Below, piece after piece: positions 22,070 to 33,500 of a stretch of DNA of 64,000 bases. A program made the position numbers and the translations under genes. The first letter of the stretch is position 1, and each line of letters starts with the position of its first letter. A model generated the notes under the pieces. It searched no databases, was not told the origin of the DNA, and saw only the letters and a list, made by a program, of their open reading frames with translations. Source of the DNA: Collybiopsis luxurians FD-317 M1 (taxonomy: Eukaryota > Basidiomycota > Agaricomycetes > Agaricales > Omphalotaceae); assembly GCA_000827265.1 (NCBI GenBank), contig KN834800.1:250261-314260 (forward strand). The letters run 5' to 3'.

Positions 22070-22927
22070 TCAAAGACCGAGCTGTTCCTTAATCGACTCG
22101 CGTACGAGTCTCTCGTATTCCTGTCGATTATCCCTATATAGCTTGCAGCAATCGATATTTGCACCGCTTTCGAGATTCGGTTCTGGTAAAGAATGTTCAG
22201 TCAGACATAGACAGTATTGGGGTGAATACTCACCTGCCAACATGGAGATCACACTGAGAATGACTTTTTCGACGCTTTGCACTGGACTCCACCGTTCTGA
22301 AGCTTGCTCATACATTGTCGGGTCATCACCGGGGGTGTGTAAGATCGATATACACACGTTTCCATCGGGATAAACTAGAGAATCTTTAGCGTCTTCGACT
22401 TGAGATGGAAGATCACGTAGATTATTACTATTTGGATGGAATAACGGGGGTTCGAACTTCATCTTGAACGGTGAAAGCGGATAATCTGAAGGCTGAAGAA
22501 GCACGAGTTCAGTTTGACATATCAGCGAGCAAGGCGGCGGACTTGCAAATGTCAGTTTGGCAGAAAATACACCCCCTTCCTGCCCAAAGACATGAATTCC
22601 GGTCAAGACCTATACAAATTCTAACAGCAGATTTAACAGCTTACAAAGGGCGTGTCCTTCGGTCCGCAGATTAAAGCCTCCCATGTAAAGAAATCGGACT
22701 CGGAAATGGGGCCTTTGAATGAGATTTCAACTATCCGACCCCACGCACACACGAGGAATCATTACCACTGACCAGCAGTGAACATTCCGTCCGGGGAACC
22801 TGAAATTGCAAGTCTGAGGGCACTCGAAATAGTATTATGAAATCTGCTGACCTCCAGAGGTTAACTGTTTATACTCCGTCATCAAGCGACGTAAAGCGGT
22901 GGCACTACTGGATCCTCTGGAATTCAT
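22070..22927 (-). CDS. UBC7: Ubiquitin-conjugating E2, UBE2G2/Ubc7 type
   Basis: Seven exons from the ATG down: 22852-22927, 22773-22799, 22645-22712, 22547-22579, 22429-22492, 22234-22374 and 22070-22182, giving 173 aa. Landmarks are [14 protein letters not shown], the HPN of [16 protein letters not shown] with catalytic Cys97, and the insertion [19 protein letters not shown] typical of Ubc7/UBE2G2. This E2 works in ER-associated degradation with Hrd1- and Doa10-type ligases. The intron 22493-22546 starts with GCAAGT, not GT. It is 54 nt and open, so retention would add 18 aa inside the conserved LTFP-DYPL strand. Splicing restores the family sequence exactly. RPC2 lies upstream on the same strand. 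Confidence 0.93.
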
Positions 22928-23036
22928 GGCTGAAGTGCTGAAGGACAAGGGCGTTGAAGGTCAAGATGGGGTTATGCTCAACTCGTCATCAACCGGTGTC
23001 TCTATCCGAAATTAGGTAAGCGCCCATGAGTGCTTG

Positions 23037-23042
23037 AGCGCT
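23037..23042. promoter_or_regulatory. AGCGCT element upstream of UBC7
   Basis: AGCGCT within CTTGAGCGCTAATC, 110 bp upstream of the UBC7 ATG (22927, minus strand) and in the spacer shared with the RPC2 3' end. Confidence 0.35.
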
Positions 23043-23071
23043 AATCGTCGTACGAGATCTAAGCTTTTTCG

Positions 23072-23091
23072 CGATGTGGTCTAGCGGTTAG
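23072..23091 (+). pseudogene. 5' fragment resembling tRNA-Glu
   Basis: CGATGTGGTCTAGCGGTTAG matches the 5' portion of fungal tRNA-Glu as I remember it, including an intact A-box (TGGTCTAGCGG). The following sequence does not continue as an anticodon arm, and no B-box follows within 100 bp. It is therefore a truncated copy, possibly the head of a tRNA-derived retroposon. Confidence 0.45.
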
Positions 23092-23178
23092 TTCAGGTCA
23101 GGGCGGTATGTTTCTGGTGTCTATACAGATCATTTAATATTATAGATACAATAAATCTACGGATACACATTTTTAACG

Positions 23179-26100
23179 TCAAGCATCGTCCAACACTAGT
23201 CGAGGAACCACATTCATGGCCATCAGCTGTGGGCGGAGAATTAGTCGAAAAGCACGGAAAAAAAGGAAAGGACAGCACTTCTTGGAACAGTAATTTTGCC
23301 GCATAAGGTATGGTTAGTTGTGCCATTTTCTTTGAACTTTTACAGTAAGTGCACCACCCGTTGTACCCCATCAAGCCACAATCTTGACATGCATTGACCT
23401 CAAACTTATCAGAGGATATCATGAGACGCTCCAAGAGTAGTTGCGTAGCACCGTAACCAATCAGACAATCTCGTTCCATCTCTCCCAGTCGGAGGCCGCC
23501 TTCTCGAGATCTACCTTCAGTCGGTTGCCTCGTAAGCGTTGCCCGAGGACCCCTGGAAAAAAAGCGGATCAATTGCTGAATGCGAGACTCAACCCGAGAT
23601 TGTACCTTGCTCGAGCATGCATCTTGTCCATTACCATGTGTTCTAGGGCTGAGGTCAGCCGAAAAAAAAATAGCTGAAAATACCGACTTACTCAGTTTCT
23701 GCAAAGACATTGGCGTCAGCTACGACATTATTACATCGCTATAAAAGCCTCACCTGATAATAGATAGGTCCAAAATAAACATAAGCCTCCAAGGGTTCAC
23801 CGGTGATACCGCTGGTAAGCATATCCTTGCCAGAATAGCTAAAACCATTATCAATCAGTATCCGGCTCATATCCTCGACCTAAATCATAGATGAGCGGGA
23901 GGGCAACTGGATGCAGGATTGAAATCACAACCTTGGATCCACCAAAAGCAGTGCCATATTGCAGCTTGCCACTCAACACCCCGGCCTGTAGTATTCCAGG
24001 AACGGTGAGTATCCCGACATGAGATTCCATGTAAAAATCGCAACAAACCTTTCCAGCCAGCAGCTCAATCATCTTTCCCACCGTCATACGAGAGGGGAAT
24101 CCATGCGGATTCATGATGGTATCTATTCAGTCAGATCCAAATACTGCGATGAAACATGGACGACTAGACATACCCGGATTTATGCCTTGATCGTTAAAGG
24201 GCATGTCTTCCTGGTTCACAATCAGGCCGCAAACACCCTTCTGTCCGTGTCGAGAGGAAAACTTGTCGCCCAGCTCCGGCCGCCGGGTTTGACGGATTAA
24301 GACCTTGACGAGAGTTTGGTCATTTTCTGTATCGCTGATCATGACCTTGTCGATATTGCCTGCAACAGGGGCCTTGTAGGTCATCGGCGTGTTCTTGAAA
24401 GGAACAGTAGCGGCTTGACCAGTGAAAGTAGTGTCATTCGAGTTTGTGGGGGTTTGCTTGTTGATATAAACATCACCAGGGTCGACCCTTTCTCCAACTC
24501 CAGCTAGTCCGTCTTCTTGGATGATGTCGTACTTTTTCGCTTTTTGGCCGTTCTCTTCCAATGGAGCGTCCGCTAACCGATCGTACCTATCTCGCGTTCC
24601 TATATGAGCAAACTTGCACAAGAAAAATAGGCCCTACTCACGTCCCGTTGGGATATTTGCGAATTAGAGTTGCATTCTTTCTCAAGACTTGGCATCGTCC
24701 ATATCCACGGTCAAGACTGGCCTATAATGCACCCGGTTAGCCGTTCCGTCGAAATGAATGCATTTGTTTTAGAAAATTAACCTTGTTCAATATCAGAGCG
24801 TCCTCGATATCATAGCCGGAGTAACTCATGACAGCGACCGTGGCATTTTGTCCAGCCGGTAAACGATCGTATCCGACCAGTTCTATCGATTTTGTTTTGA
24901 CCATGGGTTGCTGAGGGTAAACAGACAGGTAAAGGAGGGTATCGATGCGGTTCAGCTGATTGTATCCAATGGCACCAATAGCTTGTTTTCCCATGGCGCA
25001 TTGGTATGTGTTCCGTGGAGACTGGTTGTGGTGAGGATAAGGAATAAGACCCGCGACCGCACCAAGTAAGGTGAAAGGTTCGATTTCTAGATGAGAGGTG
25101 TCTGAGACTATCTCGTGTTCGTACAAGGCAATGAATGAGTCGTTCTCTTCATTTACGTCGAGATATTCCACGATTCCACTCCGCAAAAAGTCGTCAAATG
25201 TAAGCTCCCCGCGTTTAAGTCGCTAAGGATTCGAATTTGAATCAGTAACCTTGGCAAGCCTCGGGAGAAGTGGTTGATAAAACGTACTAAAATGTCTTCG
25301 GATGCTAACCGTGGACGCCCGTTCTCAACGATGATCATCGGACGGCAAATACGACCACCATCGCTGGCGATATGCACTGCCTGATGATGATAATGGATAT
25401 AGACGCTCACGAATTCACTGATTCGTCTTGCACGCCTTAGTTTACGGAACTGGCGGACGAATTTTTCGGGATGTTGTGTGAGTCCAATGATTGTTCCGTT
25501 GACATTGACTACGAACGAATTCTTCGCGTAAATCTCGGCACCCGTGGAGAGACTAATATCTGCAATTCAAGAGTCGGACAGGAATGCTCTGCGGGCCGAG
25601 GAGATTCATACCTTCCACTCCGAGCATATATGCTAGACGAATTATAGGTTGCTCCTCTACATCCGTGGTGATATGGGTCATTAACGCCAGGTTCTTGACG
25701 AGACCACAAGCCTCTCCCTCGGGGGTATCACTGGGACACAACATACCCCACTGACTCGGCTGCAGCGCTCTGGGTCCACTGACCTTTCGAGTCTTCTCAA
25801 ACTGCGAGGATATTCGAGTCATCATGCCCAATGCGGAGATGAAACTAAGCCGACTTAGAACATGGGTAACTCCAGCTCGTTCCATTTTGAAACGTTTCAG
25901 CGACCAATTTCCAGTGGAGATTGCACGGACGAATCCAGTTGTGATATGGTCTCCTTGAAATTGCATGGTGTGCCAGGCATCGTATTCATTGACTCGGGAA
26001 GGTTTTTGGAGGGTCTTATCGATGGCGGTTTTGAGATTTGAATTGTAGGTCTTGAACAGATCTTCGAATAGTAAAGCAAGAAGTTGACCCGCGCTGAGAG

Positions 26101-27369
26101 CTGGTGAGTTTGTGTACAGTGTTAAGCAAAGAAAGAAAAAAATTTACAGCTCGAGACGTTTGTTCCCTACATAATCTCTGTCATCTACCATCTTTTCGTC
26201 CTCCATCGCCATCAGAACCCGCCGGGTCATGGTAGCGACGAATATTGCTTTCGAGCGAAAATCGAGGCCTACGACCGGTACGTGAGCAAGTATAAGCGTG
26301 GCCCAAGCCTCCAAAGCTTCTTCCCAGGCAGGCCTCCTTGGACCTATCGCCCTTCTATTGACCTTCACTCGCGACCCCATCCATTCTAAAGCTTGCTGCC
26401 TGGTATAAATGCCGAGCTTTGCAGCATCTTCTAGATTGGCTGAAAATGCGGCTTTATAGGCCTCAGTATTCCCGGCAGTGAGAAGGAGAACTTCCTTGTC
26501 TGATTGTATTCCGAGTGCTTTAAGGGCGACAACGATCGGCACATCCTCGTGTATTGCATTGTGACGAAGATAAATTTTTCCCTTTTTCGTGACAACATAT
26601 GTTTTCGACTTTAAGCCTCCGTGAGTCGAGCTGTAGGAAAAAGGATTCAGAAATTACTAGAAGCTCAACGAAAGGAAACGCACGAAGTGCAAGAGGCCTG
26701 GACGACGCCTTTAACAGGATCAGTCTCAACGATGATACGGTTCTTACTAAGTTGCTCCTGGACCAAGATAACCTTCTCAGTACCCTTTACGACAAAATAT
26801 CCTCCAGGATCAAGAGGACACTCTGTCATACGGGCAAGTTCTGGGTCACTCTTATTAGTCAGGACACATTTGTTACTGCGAAGCATAATCGGTAACCGGC
26901 CGATGGGGACATTTCTCTGCACGATTTTTTTGCCACGGGTGTACTGGACAGTGACGATGATTGGAGCGGAATAAGTGGTATCGCGTAGACGGCATTCGTG
27001 AGGAGTAACTCTTTTGTCCACGGTTTCTACCTCGTTTCGGTCAGGGAATCCAATAAAAATATCAGTATATTTTAGCCAAAACCGAGGGTCTACGTCCGAA
27101 GTGATTTTGTTGTTGGCTTTGACGACGTTTTTGATGTCGACGTCGACAAAGTAGTTGAAAGAGTCAATGTGCTGTTTGACGAGACCCTTGACCTTGAGAA
27201 ATGCAGGAAGCAGAAGCCATTTGTCCTGGGAGATCAGGGTCAGAAACTAGATGGGACCGTAACTGAATATCTCGACGCGCACTTCGACCGATTTTATAGG
27301 ATCTGTGAGTCCCTTTCCTCTATAACTCACTTCAGGATTATCCCAGCCATTTTCTTCCATTCCGTCCAT
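23179..27369 (-). CDS. RPC2: RNA polymerase III second-largest subunit RPC2
   Basis: Fifteen exons from the ATG: 27283-27369, 26684-27225, 26148-26630, 25612-26093, 25288-25559, 24782-25222, 24642-24721, 24174-24586, 24049-24122, 23932-23985, 23754-23879, 23692-23698, 23606-23642, 23279-23552 and 23179-23226. Total 1139 aa, close to yeast Ret1 and human POLR3B. It shows [38 protein letters not shown], the catalytic-core blocks [18 protein letters not shown] and [30 protein letters not shown], and a zinc site C1088-x2-C-x8-C-x2-C1103. YCKSS near the C-terminus is Pol III-type. A 7-nt exon (23692-23698) encodes the KL of QKLKHMVMDKM and is needed to keep frame. The exon 8 acceptor uses the second of two nearby AGs. 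Confidence 0.96.
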
Positions 27370-27592
27370 GACGGCGAGCGAGAATCGCGTTTCGTGCAGT
27401 CAGAATTTTGGTGAAGATGACAGATGAACAAGTTAAAGTTGAGGAAATGAGTCAGCGTCAGGTGGGCGCTTGGTGATCTACACTCAAATTTACACAAAAC
27501 AAATTAATGAAATACATGCAGTCATTCATTGAAATATGGCAAATTTGTTCAAAACAGATGCAGAATCGTAATTGCATAAAAAAAGCGAATAA

Positions 27593-28502
27593 TTAATCGA
27601 AAGCCTCTTCTGCACTTCGGCGAACCAGACGTCGAACCTTCTTCTTATACCCTGTGGCAAAAAGATTTACTGAGTCGGGAGTTGAGATTCGAGAGCGGGT
27701 CGTACCTTCCGGATCGGTTCGTACTTCCTTGGCAGCGTCGACATTCGCAGGACTGTCCAAGTTGGGGGTGTCGGAAGACAGAAGAGATATCACGCTAATC
27801 AGCTATAGATAAAATTCAGTCAGTAAATAGAGAATCGAGAGCAAGTCAGCACTAACGATTGACTCGACAGTGTGAACGGGCATCCATCGTTCTCCTGCGT
27901 CTTCGTACCCGTACTGATCGTCGCCAGGTGCATGCTGAAGGAGGACACTGAGCAAAATACGACACCAACGCAATGTAATTGAACTCACCAGGATTGACAC
28001 GCAAACGACTCCGTCAGGATAAACTGCATTCAATGGGATGAGTATCCAGAAGAATGTTCGAGGAAAATCACCAGTCATACTGTTAGGATGCCACATCTGG
28101 GTAATAAACCTCATCTTTGGGGGAAGAAGCGGAAATTCCGGTGGAAAGGTCAACCGAGCCTTGAAGAAACCTCCTTCACTACATAGTAAGATCAGATAAC
28201 GCTCAACCAACCCAAGAGATTTCGGAGTTTACTAGAGCGTATCGGGTGGGCTAGAAAGACAGATTTAGATCAAGCACGAAGCCAAGGTGTTTGAGAAGCC
28301 ATACCCAATTACAAGAATTTCCCATTCGTAAAGATTGTTCTCATCGACAAGTCCTGCGTAGGATTATCAGCTCAGCTCATCAAGCAAGAAGACAGACCTG
28401 CGTGCACAGACCAGCTGAGAAACCCTCGACTGGATGCTTTGTGAGCTCAGTAAGTTGGCGTCGGAGTAAAAGGGTATTCGAATTGGATGGCGTTGAGGAC
28501 AT
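27593..28502 (-). CDS. Ubiquitin-conjugating E2, UBE2G1/Ubc15 type
   Basis: Eight exons from the ATG: 28412-28502, 28305-28353, 28233-28250, 28081-28178, 27989-28023, 27857-27934, 27706-27802 and 27593-27651, giving 174 aa. Landmarks are LLLRRQLTELTKHPVEGFSA, YEWEILVIGPPDTLYEGGFF, HPNIYPDGVVCVSIL with catalytic Cys93, the insertion HAPGDDQYGYEDAGERW, and SPANVDAAKEVRTDP. The last two separate UBE2G1 (fission yeast Ubc15) from UBE2G2. The tail is basic (KKKVRRLVRRSAEEAFD). It shares an intron with the UBC7 gene at exactly the same place, between HPN and IYPDG in phase 1. Exon 3 is only 18 nt. RPC2 begins 223 bp downstream. AGCGCT and CACGTG (28594) lie upstream. Confidence 0.93.
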
Positions 28503-30524
28503 TGCAAAGATCGATGCTCAGCGATGGACAGAAGAAAGAGTCTGAGCTGAGCTGAGCGCTAAGCCCAGGCGGTTTGCGATAGGCGCCAAATAGTCACGTG
28601 CATGCGGGCGGGCCGGCAGAAGGTTAGCCACCCGCTTTGCATGCCAATTGCATGCTAACGACCTCTACGCCTAGTATGCAATTGACAGTGATTAATGAGT
28701 ACTTGCGTTTCAGTGTTACTTATGACAGAGGGACTTCAAACTCTTAAAACACCAAATCAATGCTGCAATTCATACTTAACGCAAGGGACCCCGACCTCCG
28801 AATGGAATAACATTCTCACTCGACCTCTTATATCTTAAGCTTTCATTCTACACGAATAGAATTGCCATTACGAAACCGGTAATACCATCCCAATGAACCC
28901 TGCCTGCTTTTTACACTGACACCCCTGAACAGCGAAACGGGAAACAAGCTCTGAGTTGAGAACCTCGATTTGCCAAACTACTGTCCGGCATTCTCCATGA
29001 CTGGGTCACTGGCTACTCTTTATTCCCTGCCGACGTTCTCTTGTACAATATAGTGATAAACGCTCGAACTCTCGCCGATCTGGTACCGGTAAAAAGCGGG
29101 ACTCATGGGAGGCTACAGACACACAGTAGTTGAAGTTGACCACCATCTCGGGTTCATATTAGCAAGATACCATGAAGGTGTTCCATACAAAGTGGTTGGT
29201 CCGCAACATCTATTTTTTCCGATGTTAGGCAATCACAAGAAGCTCATGATCCAGTCTAATGACGCTAAAATCTTTTATTAAGTGGTGGATTCAGATCCCT
29301 GGCAAAAATTTATGCTCCGGATTCGGATTCCACCTTTCTAACTTGAGCGATAATATCTCTTCCATGGATCCTAAAGGTGCAGAGTTGACCATATCAAACC
29401 ACCAAGCTTATGCATCGATACTCGGAGGCGATGTGGTCGGAGAGGTGAGGCCACAATGCAGGTACAGTTAAGATAGATGCACGGTACGTGGTACCGATGT
29501 GCACATTATATCACCGCGTAACCATCCACTATACATCTTTTCTCGAATAATACGGTATGTATGTGCCTTTCGTTCGCTATGGAAAAGGTATTTTGCCGGG
29601 AGCTTTCTGAAGACCTTGTGCTCATCTTGTTTCCGTTGTTTGTGAACAGCTGCCCAATACGCCGAGTCTTATGGTCTCTGCGATGGCCCTATTAACCAAA
29701 CTGCATTTGGAAGGAGCCCCTTACCGCTTTATCCCCCAATCTTGGTTCCAAGCTGAGCTTGTCAAAAAATCCGCGTTCCTTGTAAAATTGACCGGGTTTT
29801 TTTTTCTACGAATGCTTGGACATTTTGAGACCGGGAGCTAGGTCGGTCCCATTGCTTTTCCGTGATAAGTCGTGCTTCAGGGACTTGATCATTCGCTGCC
29901 TTTCGTTGTCGCCCAAGAACTGTTGGCTATCAAGTAGCTCCATCTCAGATAAGCAGTATTTAAATTGGCATAGCATATATACGTCGAGATCCATGTCCTC
30001 AGTCAAATCTAAGCAACTTTTGAATCCGCGCGATTGAGGGCTGGGAATACTTCATGGGCATCGAGCCAGTGGCGGTATCACCGGTTTTTCGCTTTTCCTG
30101 AGTCGTCCTAGTAGACGATAAGCGAGCCGAGAAAAATTTCAAGGCGATATGCATCGATAAGAGTAAGGTTTTCCTATAAGGAGAAGTAAGAAAAGCAAGA
30201 GAAGCAATGCTTTGATCACCTTGCGCGTCGGTGGACCTCAAATGCAAGGCGCAAAAGGCCTATATGAGAATGGTCCCTTATGAGTGCTGGTTACAAAGCT
30301 TAAGGCCTACCCAAACCCGCTGCTTATGAGACTCAAAGGATAAAAAAAGAAACTTGGCAGAACGCACTCATCTTGACGCGACGCGAGCGTGACTCATTAT
30401 CTCACGTGACATATCGTCTGGATATATTTGTTTGGCGCGTCTCTTACTCCTATTCCGCCATCGTCTCCGACTCTGTTGGCATTGGCCAACTCTTCGACAG
30501 TGTCTCTCGGCCGTAAATAGGATT
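28503..30524. other. 2 kb gene-poor divergent spacer
   Basis: Divergent spacer between the UBE2G1-type gene and the SNF2 gene. Short ORFs around 29106-29470 have no recognisable domain and no clear splice connection. A CACGTG (30403-30408) lies about 120 bp before the SNF2 ATG. Confidence 0.45.
28555..28560. promoter_or_regulatory. AGCGCT element upstream of the UBE2G1-type gene
   Basis: AGCGCT at the end of a GAGCT repeat run (28542-28560), 53 bp upstream of the ATG at 28502. A CACGTG lies at 28594-28599. Confidence 0.4.
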
Positions 30525-33500
30525 ATGACGGGCAGCAAAACTGTCACGGTCACGAAAACTAACGCGCAGGTTAAAGTCGACCCATATAAGAAGAGTACGT
30601 CTATTTCAGTTCTTGTGGCTGTCTTGTAATTCTAACATCCGTCCTCAGGGAATGAAAATTCTATACCTGCACCCTTAGGTCAGATCACTCATTGATCTGA
30701 CCACCTCATGACCGTGTTGACCCCCCAACAGAAGATAGTGATGATAGCGAGTTTGCTGCCGGGCCAATCAAGGAAGAAATAACCAAGAAGAAGAACAAAA
30801 GGGATGAAAGGGCCAGCAATAAGAGGACCAAGAAGTGGGAAACTGCTGGTAGACCAAGCAAGCGGCGGAAACTTCAACCTCAATCTATGAGTAAAGACGA
30901 CGGGCCCTCGTTTTCAGATTCAGAGAATGATCATAACAGTGAGTTTATGTGCAGTACTCTACTTTTCGCAGCGATGAATAGCATCATCTCAACAAGTTCT
31001 TCGGCGCTCGAGATCGAGAGCCCTCTCTCATGTAAATGCCAATCCGTTAGCCCGCTTCTTTGGTAAGGTGCTGAATTGGGATGTTGCTCCATACTGACTC
31101 CTTCGCCTCAGCCGAATGGGGTCTATCGGAAGAAACTGACGCGGATGATGAAGCGCAAGAGGATGAGGAGGCACTGTGCTCTGACGAGGAGGATACCAAA
31201 CAATATTCTCAACAGGCTCACATTTCAAAGACACTGGCAGTATTGGTAACCCTTGATCAAAAGACCTCACAGTCTGTGAGCCTCTCAGGAACGACAGACA
31301 AAGGTTCGTCGTCTGGTCTCATTCTTCTCTCCTTCTGTTGACTTCTGCGTAGCAAATCCCGAATCCTCTCATACTGAAGATGAATCTTCGCATACAGAGG
31401 ACGAATCAGAACCTCTCATTCAACCAATAGGTAAGCTACAGAGTTTAACTGACTCGGTCACACATCCAAGGTTGCTTGATTACAGCCGTAGACGGGGGGT
31501 CCTCTACCGAGTCGGAAGACTCGGAAGATGGTCTGTTTTTTTTTCTTCTCTCCGCCGGATTATTCGCTTAACTCATTCGGTTACCAGAATTTCCCCAAGC
31601 GTACCAGTATGACAAAGCCTCTGTGAGTACAGTACATCGTCTGGCGCTGGTCAAAGAGTCATACAGAACACTACCACGTAGAAGTCCAATCCTCGACCCG
31701 CATTTCAGCGACCACCGTCATCTGTGCGGGCACCCCTCGTTTTAGACACCATCAGCAATCAAGTTCAAGTCCCAGCATCAATCAATGTCTTTCTACGCGA
31801 CTACCAGCGTGAGGGTATCAAGTTCTTCTACAAGCACTACAAGGAGAATCGCGGAGCACTTTTGGGCGACGATATGGGTTTGGTGAGTAAGCCAGTAAAT
31901 TTTTTTTCTCATGATCTGATTGCACGCCGCAGGGAAAAACCGTACAGGTTATTTCCTTCCTGTCCGCTATCATGGGTAAAACTGGCTTCGACTCGGACAA
32001 TGACCGGCGCAGAGATTTTGTTCGGGTGCTTCAAGATCGGAAATCGTGGCGGACAGACAAAAAGCTTCCACCTGCTAACGGAACTTGGCCTACATGTCTT
32101 ATCATCGGGCCTACCTCTGTAATGTACAATTGGGAACGAGAGTTGGAAACGGTCATATCTTATCTCTTCTTTCGAATCATTGACTGACAAAGCTCATATA
32201 GTGGGGATATTTCGAGGTTGGGATGTATTTAGGCCCGGACCGGGAGCACGTTCTGAACGATTTCAAGTTGGGAAGACTAGACGTAGGTGAGTGCTCCTCA
32301 AATATCCCCAAGATTGAAATGATTGACCGTCGTTCCAGTTTTGACGTCGTTCGAAACTGCCACGAAGGACATCGAACTGCTTGACACTCTGGCTTGGTCA
32401 TGCATTTTCGTGGACGAAGTTCATCGAGCAAAGAACCTCCTTTCGAAAACGTCAATCGCTTTTCATCAATTCCAATGCCGACGTCGATTTGGTCTGACCG
32501 GAACTGCGATTCAAAATTCATACGACGAACTTTACGCCATTCTGCATTGGACCAACCCGGAACGTATCGGTGACCCCGAGCATTGGAAATTCATGATCTC
32601 GGATCCTCTTAGAGCTGGCCAATCAAACACCGCCACGGACGAGGAAAAAGCTAGGGCTTTGGTAAGTTATTGGTAATGTTCCCGTCTCTTTGTTGGCTCA
32701 CTTGCACCCCAGGTTGTTGCTGATATTGTCGTGCGAGAGATACTACCAGATTTCTTTTTGAGAAGGTAGAAATTTCGAACCAAACGATAGTACAATGTTG
32801 AATTGAAACTTTTAGGACGAAGGACCTTATCAAAGATCAAGTATGAACTCTCTGCCCTGGGTTTTGCGAGATACTCATGTCGTTGTCTAGCTTCCTACTA
32901 AAAGCGAGCGGGTCGTCTTTTGTCCGTTGGCCCCTACGCAATTGGCGGCATATAAACGGATTCTAGAATGCGACGAAGTGCAGCATCTTATTAACAGGAA
33001 TAATCCTTGCGACTGTGGATCGGGAGAGATGTAAATGGCCATTTTAACATTTCGAACCCATTACTGACAAACGAGCGCAGACTTAGAAAATGTTGTCACC
33101 CATTTGTGCCAGAGAATATGCTAAGATATATGGCTGTACTCATCGCACTCTCCAACCATCTAGGCTTGATATTGCCCAGTATGTGCTGCCAGACTCCACC
33201 GCTTGTTTATTAATGCCATGTTTCAGGGGAAGCACAGACCGAAGAAAAGGTGAAATTTCTCATCATACCTGCTTCTTTTGTCTGTTTTGTCTGAAGTAAA
33301 GTGGTCCAGCGCGAACAGAGCCGAAAGTTGGTCCAGCACATTTTCCCGCAAACTGCCATTCCAAATCAGGCCGAAGTTGAACTCAACCCTCGCTACTGTG
33401 GCAAATGGCAGGTGGGACTCTTATACTCTCGTCAATTTGAAATGTTTACGCCGTTTGAACAGGTTTTGAAATCGCTTTTGGAAGACATGCGAAAAGACTC

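Noticed and set aside
29106..29471. Two overlapping small plus-strand ORFs in the 2 kb spacer
   Set aside because: No recognisable domain, no splice continuity and no promoter or conservation signal visible; left as non-genic.
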